Below are positions 33,557 to 41,503 of a stretch of 64,000 bases of DNA, one piece after another (positions within the stretch are counted from its first letter, which is position 1; each line of letters begins with the position of its first letter). The stretch lies in the NCBI GenBank assembly GCA_020634215.1, contig JACKCD010000012.1, positions 1 through 64,000 of the forward strand, written 5' to 3'. A program made the translations under genes and the position numbers. Source of the DNA: Ardenticatenaceae bacterium (GTDB taxonomy: Bacteria; Chloroflexota; Anaerolineae; Promineifilales; Promineifilaceae). The notes below the pieces were generated by a model that was given only the letters and a program-made list of their open reading frames with translations, had not been told where the DNA came from and made no database searches.

Positions 33557-34270
33557 ATGCTTGACTCAGTACAGGAAACGTATCGCATTTTAGCGGTGGA
33601 TGACAACACATACACGCTGCGTATTGTGCAACACACTTTGGAGCAGGTAGGTTACAAGGTCTCAACGGCCGTTTCTGGACCAGAAGCATTGCGAGCCATT
33701 AATCGTCACGGCATTCCCCATTTAGCAATTGTAGATTTACATATGCCCAAAATGAGCGGCTTTGAATTTTGCCGCGCTGTGCATGAATTTAGCGATATGC
33801 CGGTGATTATGTTAACGGCCGTTAACGTTGAGAACACCATCATCGAAGGGCTAGAACGCCACGCCGAGGATTACATCGTCAAACCGTTCAACCCGCCTGA
33901 ACTCGTTGCCCGCGTGCGCCGCGTACTGCGCCGCATTGGCAGCTACAGCTACACCCTCGACTCTACCACCCGTGTTGATGAGCGGCTCATGGTCAACTTT
34001 CCCAAACGGGAAGCCCTGGTGGATGGCGAACTCGTCTCGCTCACTCCCACCGAATCCAAGCTGCTTTATATTCTCGTCCGCAACGCCGGCCGCATCGTCA
34101 CCACCGAATTTCTGCTCAACCGCATTTGGCCTATGCAAGATGCCCATGAAGACCGGCTGCACGTGCATGTTCACCGGCTGCGGCGCAAAATCGAAGCCGA
34201 CCACAACGACCCCGCCTATATCATTGCCGAAAGGGGCACTGGCTACAGTTTTCCCCTAGCCGCTGAATAA
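33557..34270 (+). CDS. OmpR/PhoB-type response regulator
   Basis: This 237-residue transcription factor has a receiver domain (8-122) with acidic pair Asp15-Asp16, phosphoacceptor Asp60 in 'IVDLHMP', Thr87 and Lys109. A winged-helix domain follows (140-235, 'LTPTESKLLYILVRNAGRIV', 'EDRLHVHVHRLRRKIE', 'IIAERGTGYSFP'). It is followed by a clear terminator, so it is monocistronic. Its cognate kinase is not adjacent; the hybrid kinase at 35274 is a possible partner. Confidence 0.93.
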   Translation: MLDSVQETYRILAVDDNTYTLRIVQHTLEQVGYKVSTAVSGPEALRAINRHGIPHLAIVDLHMPKMSGFEFCRAVHEFSDMPVIMLTAVNVENTIIEGLERHAEDYIVKPFNPPELVARVRRVLRRIGSYSYTLDSTTRVDERLMVNFPKREALVDGELVSLTPTESKLLYILVRNAGRIVTTEFLLNRIWPMQDAHEDRLHVHVHRLRRKIEADHNDPAYIIAERGTGYSFPLAAE

Positions 34271-34295
34271 TTTTTCCCATCCCCATATAATCTGC

Positions 34296-34335
34296 AAGCA
34301 CCTTTCTGCAAAATATACAGAAAGGTGCTTTTTTT
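34296..34335 (+). terminator. Intrinsic terminator after the OmpR-type regulator
   Basis: AAGCACCTTTCTG (34296-34308), loop, CAGAAAGGTGCTT (34318-34330), T-run to 34335. A perfect 13-bp stem. Confidence 0.93.
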
Positions 34336-34518
34336 GTAAGACTCTTAAGAGGGATCGTAAGTTTCACCTGTTACATTATCCAATGTAAGGATCTCCTTTC
34401 TCTCTTTACAATTGGCACCGCGTAAAATTTGGACCTCCCTTCCTCCTTGCTCACACGCGGTGCCATCCTCTTTTTTTTAGCCCTTTATCTCAGTAAGCCA
34501 AACTGTAAGCCTCTTAAG
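34336..34518 (+). promoter_or_regulatory. Direct repeats and hairpin in the leader of a receiver gene
   Basis: Two copies of GTAAGNCTCTTAAG (34336-34349 and 34505-34518) bracket a hairpin with GGCACCGCGT (34414-34423) and ACGCGGTGCC (34455-34464), followed by a T8 run (34471-34478). Each repeat holds a CTTAAG palindrome and looks like a regulator site. The hairpin is terminator-like with a 31-base loop and could end a small RNA or attenuate the downstream gene. Confidence 0.5.
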
Positions 34519-34586
34519 CTACCGTCTAAACACAATCGTTTATGTTGCCCTGCCCATGTGCAAGGCACTTATTGAGAGGAATCCCC

Positions 34587-34952
34587 ATGACTCCATCTGT
34601 CTTGATTGCCGATGACGACCCCATGATTCGCGGCCTACTTTGCCAGGCACTTGAATTGGATAATTTTCGCGTGGCGGCAGCTAAGGATGGGCTGGATACG
34701 CTGGAAAAAATTCAGGCCGCCCGCCCCGATGTGCTGGTGCTGGATGTGATGATGCCCAAGCTGGATGGCCTGGCCGTTTGTCAAAGGCTACGCAGCGTCC
34801 CAGCAACGGCCGATTTGCCCATCATTCTGCTCAGCGGCCAGGCGCACCTGAGCAAAGCAGAAATGCTCCACACAGGAGCCAGCAAATATTTGCCCAAGCC
34901 TGTCGCTATTGACGTGTTGGTTGCCAGTATTTACGAACTGCTGCCCTCTTGA
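34587..34952 (+). CDS. Single-domain response regulator (CheY-like receiver)
   Basis: This 121-residue stand-alone receiver has acidic pocket Asp9-Asp11, phosphoacceptor Asp53 ('VLDVMMPKLDG'), Ser83 and Lys104-Pro. There is no output domain. It may pass phosphate to or from the hybrid histidine kinase encoded nearby on the other strand. The start at 34587 is chosen for GAGAGGA eight bases upstream; a longer frame adds an unconvincing Cys-rich leader. Confidence 0.88.
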   Translation: MTPSVLIADDDPMIRGLLCQALELDNFRVAAAKDGLDTLEKIQAARPDVLVLDVMMPKLDGLAVCQRLRSVPATADLPIILLSGQAHLSKAEMLHTGASKYLPKPVAIDVLVASIYELLPS

Positions 34953-34964
34953 GTAGGTATGCGC

Positions 34965-35234
34965 CTATAGCTCAAGATCCAGCTTGTTAGCTAACGTTGC
35001 GTTTGAGGGTTCAACTAAAATCGAGCCATCGGGGAAAACGATGGTTGGCACAACGCGACGGCCGTTATTGACCTGCTTCACGAAGGCCATGCCTGCTTCG
35101 TCCTGCTCCACATCAATTTCGGCGAAAACGATGCCATATTCGCTTAAAACATATTTAGCGCGGTGACAGTCAGGACACCATGAGGTGGTATACATTTGAA
35201 TTTGGCCGTTAACGGCCGTTTCTGCCTGATTCAT
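34965..35234 (-). CDS. Glutaredoxin-like thiol protein (Cys-Pro-Asp-Cys)
   Basis: This 89-residue thioredoxin-fold protein has the active site 'TTSWCPDCHRAKYVL' (Cys20, Cys23) and the cis-proline segment 'RRVVPTIVFPDGSILVEPS'. It is probably a disulphide or mixed-disulphide reductase, similar to mycoredoxin/NrdH-like proteins. It lies 39 bases downstream of the hybrid kinase on the same strand. An AACGGCCGTT near the start codes for Thr-Ala-Val. Confidence 0.82.
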   Translation of the reverse strand: MNQAETAVNGQIQMYTTSWCPDCHRAKYVLSEYGIVFAEIDVEQDEAGMAFVKQVNNGRRVVPTIVFPDGSILVEPSNATLANKLDLEL

Positions 35235-35273
35235 CTGGTAGCAACAACTCCTCTCTCAGTTCTGTGTGCGCGT

Positions 35274-37463
35274 TTAGCCAGCCACATAGCCACGTAATTT
35301 GGCCGACAAAATATCAACATCATAGGGCTTGGCAAGAAAATCGGCCTGTCCGGCATCAGCTATACGCTTTTTGGCCTCTTTCTCGTCATAACCAGACGAG
35401 AGAATAACCGGTACGTTTGGGTTAATCTGGCGCAAAAGATAAAATGTGTCTTCCCCAGTCATTTCTGGCATAGATAAATCAAGCAGAATGACAGCAATGT
35501 CCTTGCTATGCTGCTTGTAGAGATCGATCCCTTGTTGACCAGAAACGGCCGTTAATGCCTCCACCCCCGACAAAGCCAAAATATCGGTCACAGCCTCCAA
35601 TACCGGCTCCTCGTCGTCAATGATCAACACCCGGCTAGGGTGTTGGTGATTGGTGGAAGCAGTGGTGGAAGAAACGGCCGTTGGTGGCTCCACATCAACC
35701 ACCTCACCTCCTTCCTGCAAAATCGGCAGCAACAACTGAAACGTCGTTCCCTGCCCCAATATGCTCCGCACCCACAAATCACCCTGATGCGCCCGTACAA
35801 TACCCGACACTGCCGCTAAACCCAGTCCCCGTCCTTTTTCCTTCGTCGTAAAAAACGGGTCAAAAATCCGCGCCAATGTCTCTGCACTCATCCCCACTCC
35901 CGTGTCAGCCACCTCAACCACCGCATACCGTCCCCCCTGCAACTCCAAATTTGCACGCAACCACCCATCTCCCCACTTCCCTTCCTCAACATCACAGACA
36001 CTTGTAGTCACAACCACCTGTCCCGGCACCTGCCCAATCGCATCTGCTCCGTTAATAATCAAATTCATCACAACCTGCTGCAATTGTCCTTCATCCCCCA
36101 TGATCAACGGCAACGTCTCCATCATCTGTGGACGTAGCTCCACATTTTTGGGAATACTCGCCCGCAAAAATTCCAGATTATCAACCAGCAACATGTTAAG
36201 AGATACGGGTGTCATCACATACTTGTTCTTGCCGGCAAAAGCCAACATTTGTCGCGTCAAATCAGCCGCCCGTGCAGATGCCCGCAGCGCCTTCTCCACA
36301 TGCTTCGCCGCCCGGTGCTCCTCACCCATCAACCGCAGCGCCAGCGAATTTTGCGACATCATCGCCACCAGCAAATTATTAAAATCATGGGCAATCCCCC
36401 CCGCCAAAAGCCCCAAACTCTCCAACTTCTGCGCCTGCCGCAACGCCTCCTCAGTCTGCACCCGTTCGGTAATGTCTAATGCGACACCTGTAACACCAAC
36501 AATCTGATTATCATCTATCAAAGGTGAGAAACGAATTTCTAAGACACGCTCACGTAACGTTTCCGTTGAGGTGACAGTCTTACCAATCAACGCCTGCTGA
36601 ACATAATGCCGCAAATTAGGGATATTCGTCTCATATTGAAATATAGATCTTCCAACCAAATCAACCGAATGAAAGCCAAATTGCGACAATGCTTTTCCTT
36701 GTGCAAGTGTATATTCACCATTGCTATCAATACCCCAAAGAATGATAGGGGCACTGTCAACGACGGTTCGCAGACGCTCCTCGCTTTGGCGTAGTGCTGC
36801 TTCTGTCACTCGTAAGTCTTCTACATGGTTCCTTAAATCAACCTGCACAATCTGTAATTCTGTGTTCTTTTTTGCTAGAGCTTCCGCGTTGCTTTTCGCA
36901 GCATTTAAAGCGTCATTAAGGCTTTGGGTAAATAATTGGAGTAAAACAACCATTAGAATAATTCCCAAAAATGCTGTACTCCAGATGTATGTAGGGGTGA
37001 TAGGGGTCGTAGCGTCAGGTAAATACCCTTTAGCCTCTACAGCCCAAAGAATTAGACCAGTCGCAATACTTAGTACAGAAAACAGACCGGAAAATTTCCC
37101 GCCCAGCAGCAAACCAGCAATTAAAATAACTAAAAAATAGCCCAGAATACCAGGACTTCTATAACCACCTAACACGATTATTGCAAACGTAAACATTAAC
37201 CATAACGCAAACGATACAATAAAACTTGCTAATTTTATCTTGCCATGCCGCATGATATAAAAAGCAATCAATAAAACGGTAAAAAGTATAAGAATGGCAA
37301 TAATTTCAGCACGAGGGCGCAAAGTGAGGCTAAAAGCAATGATCGTTATAGGATTTAATACTATTAAGGAGAGTAAAATTATTCTTAAAAGCCTAAAAGC
37401 CCTAAAATCACTTTCGTCGTTTATTTCAGGTGCTGCGATGATTTTTGATAATTTTAACACCAT
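35274..37463 (-). CDS. Membrane-bound hybrid histidine kinase with PAS and receiver domains
   Basis: The 729-residue protein has about six membrane helices (25-180), a short coiled coil (190-225), one PAS domain (226-345), HisKA with His359 in 'GGIAHDFNNLL', HATPase_c ('NLIINGADAIG', 'VADTGVGMSAETLARIFDPFFTTK') and a C-terminal receiver ('RVLIIDDEEP', 'VILLDLSMPEMTG'). It senses an unknown membrane or redox signal. The 5' half of the gene (36.5-37.5 kb) is clearly more AT-rich than the 3' half, which suggests mosaic origin. It stands divergent from the monooxygenase gene. Confidence 0.93.
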   Translation of the reverse strand: MVLKLSKIIAAPEINDESDFRAFRLLRIILLSLIVLNPITIIAFSLTLRPRAEIIAILILFTVLLIAFYIMRHGKIKLASFIVSFALWLMFTFAIIVLGGYRSPGILGYFLVILIAGLLLGGKFSGLFSVLSIATGLILWAVEAKGYLPDATTPITPTYIWSTAFLGIILMVVLLQLFTQSLNDALNAAKSNAEALAKKNTELQIVQVDLRNHVEDLRVTEAALRQSEERLRTVVDSAPIILWGIDSNGEYTLAQGKALSQFGFHSVDLVGRSIFQYETNIPNLRHYVQQALIGKTVTSTETLRERVLEIRFSPLIDDNQIVGVTGVALDITERVQTEEALRQAQKLESLGLLAGGIAHDFNNLLVAMMSQNSLALRLMGEEHRAAKHVEKALRASARAADLTRQMLAFAGKNKYVMTPVSLNMLLVDNLEFLRASIPKNVELRPQMMETLPLIMGDEGQLQQVVMNLIINGADAIGQVPGQVVVTTSVCDVEEGKWGDGWLRANLELQGGRYAVVEVADTGVGMSAETLARIFDPFFTTKEKGRGLGLAAVSGIVRAHQGDLWVRSILGQGTTFQLLLPILQEGGEVVDVEPPTAVSSTTASTNHQHPSRVLIIDDEEPVLEAVTDILALSGVEALTAVSGQQGIDLYKQHSKDIAVILLDLSMPEMTGEDTFYLLRQINPNVPVILSSGYDEKEAKKRIADAGQADFLAKPYDVDILSAKLRGYVAG

Positions 37464-37633
37464 GGCTAGGTTGATTCTTATGGTAGTTTAAGCAATAATA
37501 CCAATAAACTCTTTATATAATAATACCTGCTGTAAGCAAAATTTTTTATGGTAAAAGCTTTTTGCACAGCTATTTAGCATCATATCTTTCATTTTAGCAC
37601 ACCTTCAAGATAACAATTCACATAAATCAACTA

Positions 37634-37662
37634 TTGCCTAGTCAATAGTTATTTTGTACTAT
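37634..37662 (+). promoter_or_regulatory. Promoter for the monooxygenase/terpene-synthase-like operon
   Basis: TTGCCT (37634-37639), 17-base spacer, TACTAT (37657-37662). It lies 110 bases before the monooxygenase ATG in the AT-rich stretch 37464-37771, which holds no other gene that I can support. Confidence 0.55.
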
Positions 37663-37771
37663 TACCCTGCGTCGCAAACTACATACAGCAATCAATTTTT
37701 ATCTAGTTTTGCAATTTCTTACTCAATGCCAACCTAGAGAGATGCAGGAGTCTTTTGTTTATGGAGGTAAG

Positions 37772-39409
37772 ATGTTTAAGACCAAAGCTGGGCAACGCGT
37801 TCTTTATTCAAATGCTAACAAGAAAGCAACAACGCAAACTATTAAAAAAATAGCGGTGATAGGAGGTGGGTGGTCTGGCCTCTATGCATTGAAAATACTG
37901 CGTGAAGATGGGCACCAAGCTGTATTATTTGAAGCATCAGACTCTATTGGCGGAATATGGAAATATCAAGAGAATCAACCTGGAGGAGTTTGGCAAAGCA
38001 CCTACACAAATTCATCCAAGACCTATCTACATGCTTCGGATTATCCTCTCCCAGAAGCGCTACCTTTGTTCCCACACCACTCAGACATCCTTAAATACTT
38101 GCACAACTATGCAACTCACTTTCATCTCTGGAATCATATCTATTGTCAACATAACATCATCAACTTAAAGAAATCCGGAAAAATATGGTTCGTTTCAATC
38201 GAACAAAATTCTGTTGTAACCAATTATGAATTCGATGCTGTAGTGATTTGCACGGGTCAATCACGGGTACCAGTCGTGCCTTCGGATCACATGTTCACAC
38301 ATTTCTGTGGCATCACAATGCACAGCCATGAGTACAAATACCCAACAGAACAAATGAAGGGAAAAAGCATTTTGATTATAGGGGGCGGTGAAAGTGCCTG
38401 TGAAATTGCTAATGAAGTATCCTCGACAGCAGAATGCGTTTATTTAAGTATGAGAAAGGGAAGATGGTTCCAGCCTAAACACAATGGGCCTCATTTGGCG
38501 TTGGATACACGCAACCCACGGAAAGCACGCATGATCATGAAGAACAAATTTTTGCATAGCTATGCCGTCAAAGTATACGAAATGTTAAGCATTGCAAGTT
38601 TTGGGGTCGGTGGTCACGGAATTGACAAATGGGCACCAAAAGTACCCATGTTAAGTGGAATAGTCAATAAAAGCAGAGAGGTTGTTGATAAAATAACGAT
38701 AGGAAAAGTCATTCCTCAACAAGGTGTAATAGATATTAAGGGGCATTCTATTTGGTTTGAAAACGAAGCACAACCAACTCATATAGACATGATCATTTAC
38801 GCTACAGGGTATCGGCCCGAGTTTTCATTTCTAGATAACTATAATTCAACCCAGCTTTATAAACTGGTGTTTGATATAGAAGACTCAACACTCTGTTTCA
38901 TTGGTATGGTACGCCCCCTATTTGGTTCCATTCCGGCCTTAGCAGAACTTCAAGCTCGATGGGTATCCGCTGTTTTCAAGGGCACTGTCAAGCTTCCATC
39001 TCGTGAAAAAATGCAAAAGTGCATACAGCAAGACGCGATCTACCAGCAACAAAAATTTCCAGTAGATTACAAGCGAGTACCTTATTTAGTAGACCATTTT
39101 GAATATGCTGATTACATAACCAGACAATTAAATGCACAACCAAATTTTTGGTGGCTTTTCTTTGTCAATAATAAAAAATGGCGTATATTGATGAATGCGC
39201 CATGGACGCCATTTGAAGTCCTATTGAATGATCCTGAAAAACAGGGACAAGCTTATAAAAACATTGTTAAAGAGTACAGGTTAAAAAAGGAAACTAATCA
39301 TTTCTCTTTAAGTAAGGCTCTTTTTGCTTCTGGTGTTGGAATTGCCATGGCAATGACTCTCTTATTCCAATTATCTATCAAAACAATCAGTTGGCTTCTC
39401 AAAGAATAA
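37772..39409 (+). CDS. Flavin-containing monooxygenase with C-terminal membrane anchor
   Basis: This 545-residue FAD/NADPH enzyme is predicted to oxygenate a small lipophilic substrate. The FAD site is 'AVIGGGWSGLYALKIL' (GGGWSG, 31-36). The FMO fingerprint FxGxxxHxxxY is seen as FCGITMHSHEY (178-188), and the NADP site as GGGESA (204-209). A hydrophobic C-terminus ('LFASGVGIAMAMTLLFQLSI') would anchor it in the membrane, as in animal FMOs. The start at 37772 has a perfect GGAGGT. The gene is AT-rich and has no AACGGCCGTT, unlike most of the window, so recent transfer is likely. Two terpene-synthase-like genes follow on the same strand. Confidence 0.88.
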   Translation: MFKTKAGQRVLYSNANKKATTQTIKKIAVIGGGWSGLYALKILREDGHQAVLFEASDSIGGIWKYQENQPGGVWQSTYTNSSKTYLHASDYPLPEALPLFPHHSDILKYLHNYATHFHLWNHIYCQHNIINLKKSGKIWFVSIEQNSVVTNYEFDAVVICTGQSRVPVVPSDHMFTHFCGITMHSHEYKYPTEQMKGKSILIIGGGESACEIANEVSSTAECVYLSMRKGRWFQPKHNGPHLALDTRNPRKARMIMKNKFLHSYAVKVYEMLSIASFGVGGHGIDKWAPKVPMLSGIVNKSREVVDKITIGKVIPQQGVIDIKGHSIWFENEAQPTHIDMIIYATGYRPEFSFLDNYNSTQLYKLVFDIEDSTLCFIGMVRPLFGSIPALAELQARWVSAVFKGTVKLPSREKMQKCIQQDAIYQQQKFPVDYKRVPYLVDHFEYADYITRQLNAQPNFWWLFFVNNKKWRILMNAPWTPFEVLLNDPEKQGQAYKNIVKEYRLKKETNHFSLSKALFASGVGIAMAMTLLFQLSIKTISWLLKE

Positions 39410-39448
39410 TGAAAACAGCATCATTGTCACCTACCTTAAGATAAAGCA

Positions 39449-40360
39449 ATGGAAACCAAAGCTGATAACATGCCAAGCCTCGAAGAATTCTTGACTTTGC
39501 CTATTGAAGAGGTGATACCGCTTGCACCTCAAACTATGGTTTACTACGTATCTGGTTCTCGAAGAGGTGCTGCCTTGGATGGCGTAGGAACCAGTGGTGA
39601 AGCTTACAAACATTGGGCTAGCAAAGAGATGATGCGCTGTGTTAGCCTACTTTTTGACTATGGCATTAAGCATCTTCTCATGCCAATGGTTACTCCGGGT
39701 TCTTTTAGTGAGATCACCTCAGGGTACCGAGAGTTTCTATGGAATTGGATTGATTGGGGCTTGGCACGAGAAGAGGCTATTGAATTCTTCATTCAACAAG
39801 GATGGCATGTTCATATTCCGTTTGGAGAACATATTCCTGAGTTAAAAAATGTAATTGAGCAGCTTAAAGTAACAACTCAGTTTCCCAAAAAAAGCTCCCT
39901 ATGGATATTTATTGTTCCCGAACAGAATATCCTTTGGGAATGGGCTTTGGCAAAACTGCAAGCTAAACCCGTTACAAATACCCAAGCAGCCGTAAAACTA
40001 CTTTATGGTGAAGAAATCCCACTAGCAACTCTTTACTTAGACTTTGGTAAACCAATTATTTCTTCTGATTTATTGCCACCTTTTCTAATTGGCAAACTAG
40101 AAAGCTACTGGAGTCAAGAACCTGGATACAGCTTAAATGACCAACTGTTTAGGCGTATTTTGTACGACTTTGCGTTCATAAGAAAAACGTGGATGGAAGA
40201 TAAAAGCGGACGGGCAGAGCAAGCTATTGAATACCGCAATGCATGGGAAGGTGGTGTCGTTCTTGGGTTAGGAGAACGCCTAGGGCCATTTTGGTATCCA
40301 CAACCAACAACAAATCCAAAGATCACAACAGGTCCAAATAGCAATGACCAAAAAGAGTGA
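39449..40360 (+). CDS. Rv3378c-like (tuberculosinol synthase-like) protein, copy 1
   Basis: This 303-residue protein resembles, from memory, the mycobacterial diterpene synthase Rv3378c, which has a cis-prenyltransferase fold. Shared landmarks are an N-terminal 'EEFLTLPIEEV', a Gly-Ser-Arg-Arg box (36-39), 'LLFDYGIKHLLMPM' (68-80), 'LLYGEEIPLATLYLDFGKP' and 'RRILYDFAFIR' (235-245). The aspartate that precedes Gly-Thr-Arg-Arg in Rv3378c is Ser35 here. It may therefore be a terpene synthase or phosphatase with altered chemistry, or a non-catalytic relative. The gene is AT-rich, lies 39 bases after the monooxygenase and overlaps copy 2 by 17 bases. No prenyl-diphosphate synthase is nearby. Confidence 0.7.
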   Translation: METKADNMPSLEEFLTLPIEEVIPLAPQTMVYYVSGSRRGAALDGVGTSGEAYKHWASKEMMRCVSLLFDYGIKHLLMPMVTPGSFSEITSGYREFLWNWIDWGLAREEAIEFFIQQGWHVHIPFGEHIPELKNVIEQLKVTTQFPKKSSLWIFIVPEQNILWEWALAKLQAKPVTNTQAAVKLLYGEEIPLATLYLDFGKPIISSDLLPPFLIGKLESYWSQEPGYSLNDQLFRRILYDFAFIRKTWMEDKSGRAEQAIEYRNAWEGGVVLGLGERLGPFWYPQPTTNPKITTGPNSNDQKE

Positions 40361-41219
40361 AGCTTTTTGGTCAAAAAGGATGTTTTTAGAAGCACCACTA
40401 AGTACTCTTGCTTCGTTTGTACCACAAACGGCCGTTTTCTCTGCAGGAGGAACTCGTCGCAGTGCTGCCTTAGCTGGGTTAAGCACGGACGGCTTTGCCT
40501 ATGTCCAATTCGCCCGAGCCCAAATGATTGAGACATTTGATCTGCTTTTTCGCTATAGGGTGAAGCACATTTTTACGCCCGTTTCTACCCACGTCAACTT
40601 TGGCGAATCTGGTATGTACCAAACTAGGCTGCTGCAACGGGTTGCCAACGGCGTCGCCGATGATGATGCGCTGGCCGTCTACCGCCAAAAAGGGTGGCGC
40701 GTCCGGTTGGTGGGGGGGGAAGATGTGCCAGAGTTACAAACGGCCGTTTCCCGCCTCCAACAAGCCACCCCCACCGGCAACCACACACTCTGGTACACCA
40801 TCGCCCCCCGTGCCGAAGCCCCCTGGGAACAACTCCTTGCTGCCGCCCACCGCACCCAAGCTGCAACCCGCGCCGAACTCATCCGCGAACTCTATGGCGA
40901 AGACATTCCCCTCGCCACCATGTACCTCGGCTTCGGCAAACCCGAAATCTATGCCGACCTCGTACCCCCCATTCTCGTAGGCAAAATGCAGTGCTACATC
41001 CGGCAAAAACCAGGCTATGTTCTCAGCGAGCGCGAATGGCGGCTCATTCTCTACGACTACGCCTATACTCGCGCCACCTGGCGCGAAGACAAAACTGGCC
41101 GTGAACTCAAAGCACTCGACCACCGCGAAGCATGGGAAAACGCCCCCATTCTGGGGCTAGGCAAACGCCTCGGCCCCTTTTGGTACCCTATCAGCCACGA
41201 AGATGCTGATCTAATCTAA
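40344..41219 (+). CDS. Rv3378c-like (tuberculosinol synthase-like) protein, copy 2
   Basis: This 291-residue paralogue of the preceding gene has the same landmarks: 'AGGTRRSAALAGLSTDG' (34-50), 'LLFRYRVKHIFTPVST', 'LYGEDIPLATMYLGFGKP', 'LILYDYAYTRATW' and the C-terminal 'LGLGKRLGPFWYP', which both copies share. The residue before Gly-Thr-Arg-Arg is Gly35, again not aspartate. From about 40430 its DNA is GC-rich and carries two AACGGCCGTT palindromes. Copy 1 is AT-rich with none, so the pair has different histories. A start at 40380 (ATG) is possible. Translation is coupled to copy 1 by overlap. Confidence 0.7.
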   Translation: MTKKSEAFWSKRMFLEAPLSTLASFVPQTAVFSAGGTRRSAALAGLSTDGFAYVQFARAQMIETFDLLFRYRVKHIFTPVSTHVNFGESGMYQTRLLQRVANGVADDDALAVYRQKGWRVRLVGGEDVPELQTAVSRLQQATPTGNHTLWYTIAPRAEAPWEQLLAAAHRTQAATRAELIRELYGEDIPLATMYLGFGKPEIYADLVPPILVGKMQCYIRQKPGYVLSEREWRLILYDYAYTRATWREDKTGRELKALDHREAWENAPILGLGKRLGPFWYPISHEDADLI

Positions 41220-41419
41220 GCAAGCGCAGAGAAGCGGCTTCAGCAGAACTGACACTGTCACTTTCGCTTACCAAGCCACAGTGATGTTATCAGTGGTTAT
41301 ATTGGCTTGCTGTTCCAAGGGAAACACGCTCTTGAAGATTTTCGCGGTGAAGAACCCTTATAATTGCCCCTCACCATTAAGCATACAAGTTACGAGCGTT
41401 TTTCAAATTGAGGCTTGCA

Positions 41420-41447
41420 AGCCAGCATCTTATCTGCTGGCTTTTTT
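41420..41447 (+). terminator. Intrinsic terminator
   Basis: AGCCAGCA - TCTTATC - TGCTGGCT with a T-run to 41447. It lies 200 bases after the second terpene-synthase-like gene and 57 bases before the lactonase gene. The gap 41220-41503 holds nothing else that I can support. Confidence 0.85.
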
Positions 41448-41503
41448 ACTTCAGGTTGACGACAATGGATAGTCTATTTTTCGATGATGAGAGGCGGTAA
41501 ACG

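Noticed and set aside
40694..41123. Several overlapping open frames on both strands inside the second terpene-synthase-like gene
   Set aside because: They are Pro/Arg- or Gly-rich shadow frames of the GC-rich coding sequence; only the frame at 40344 keeps homology to its paralogue.
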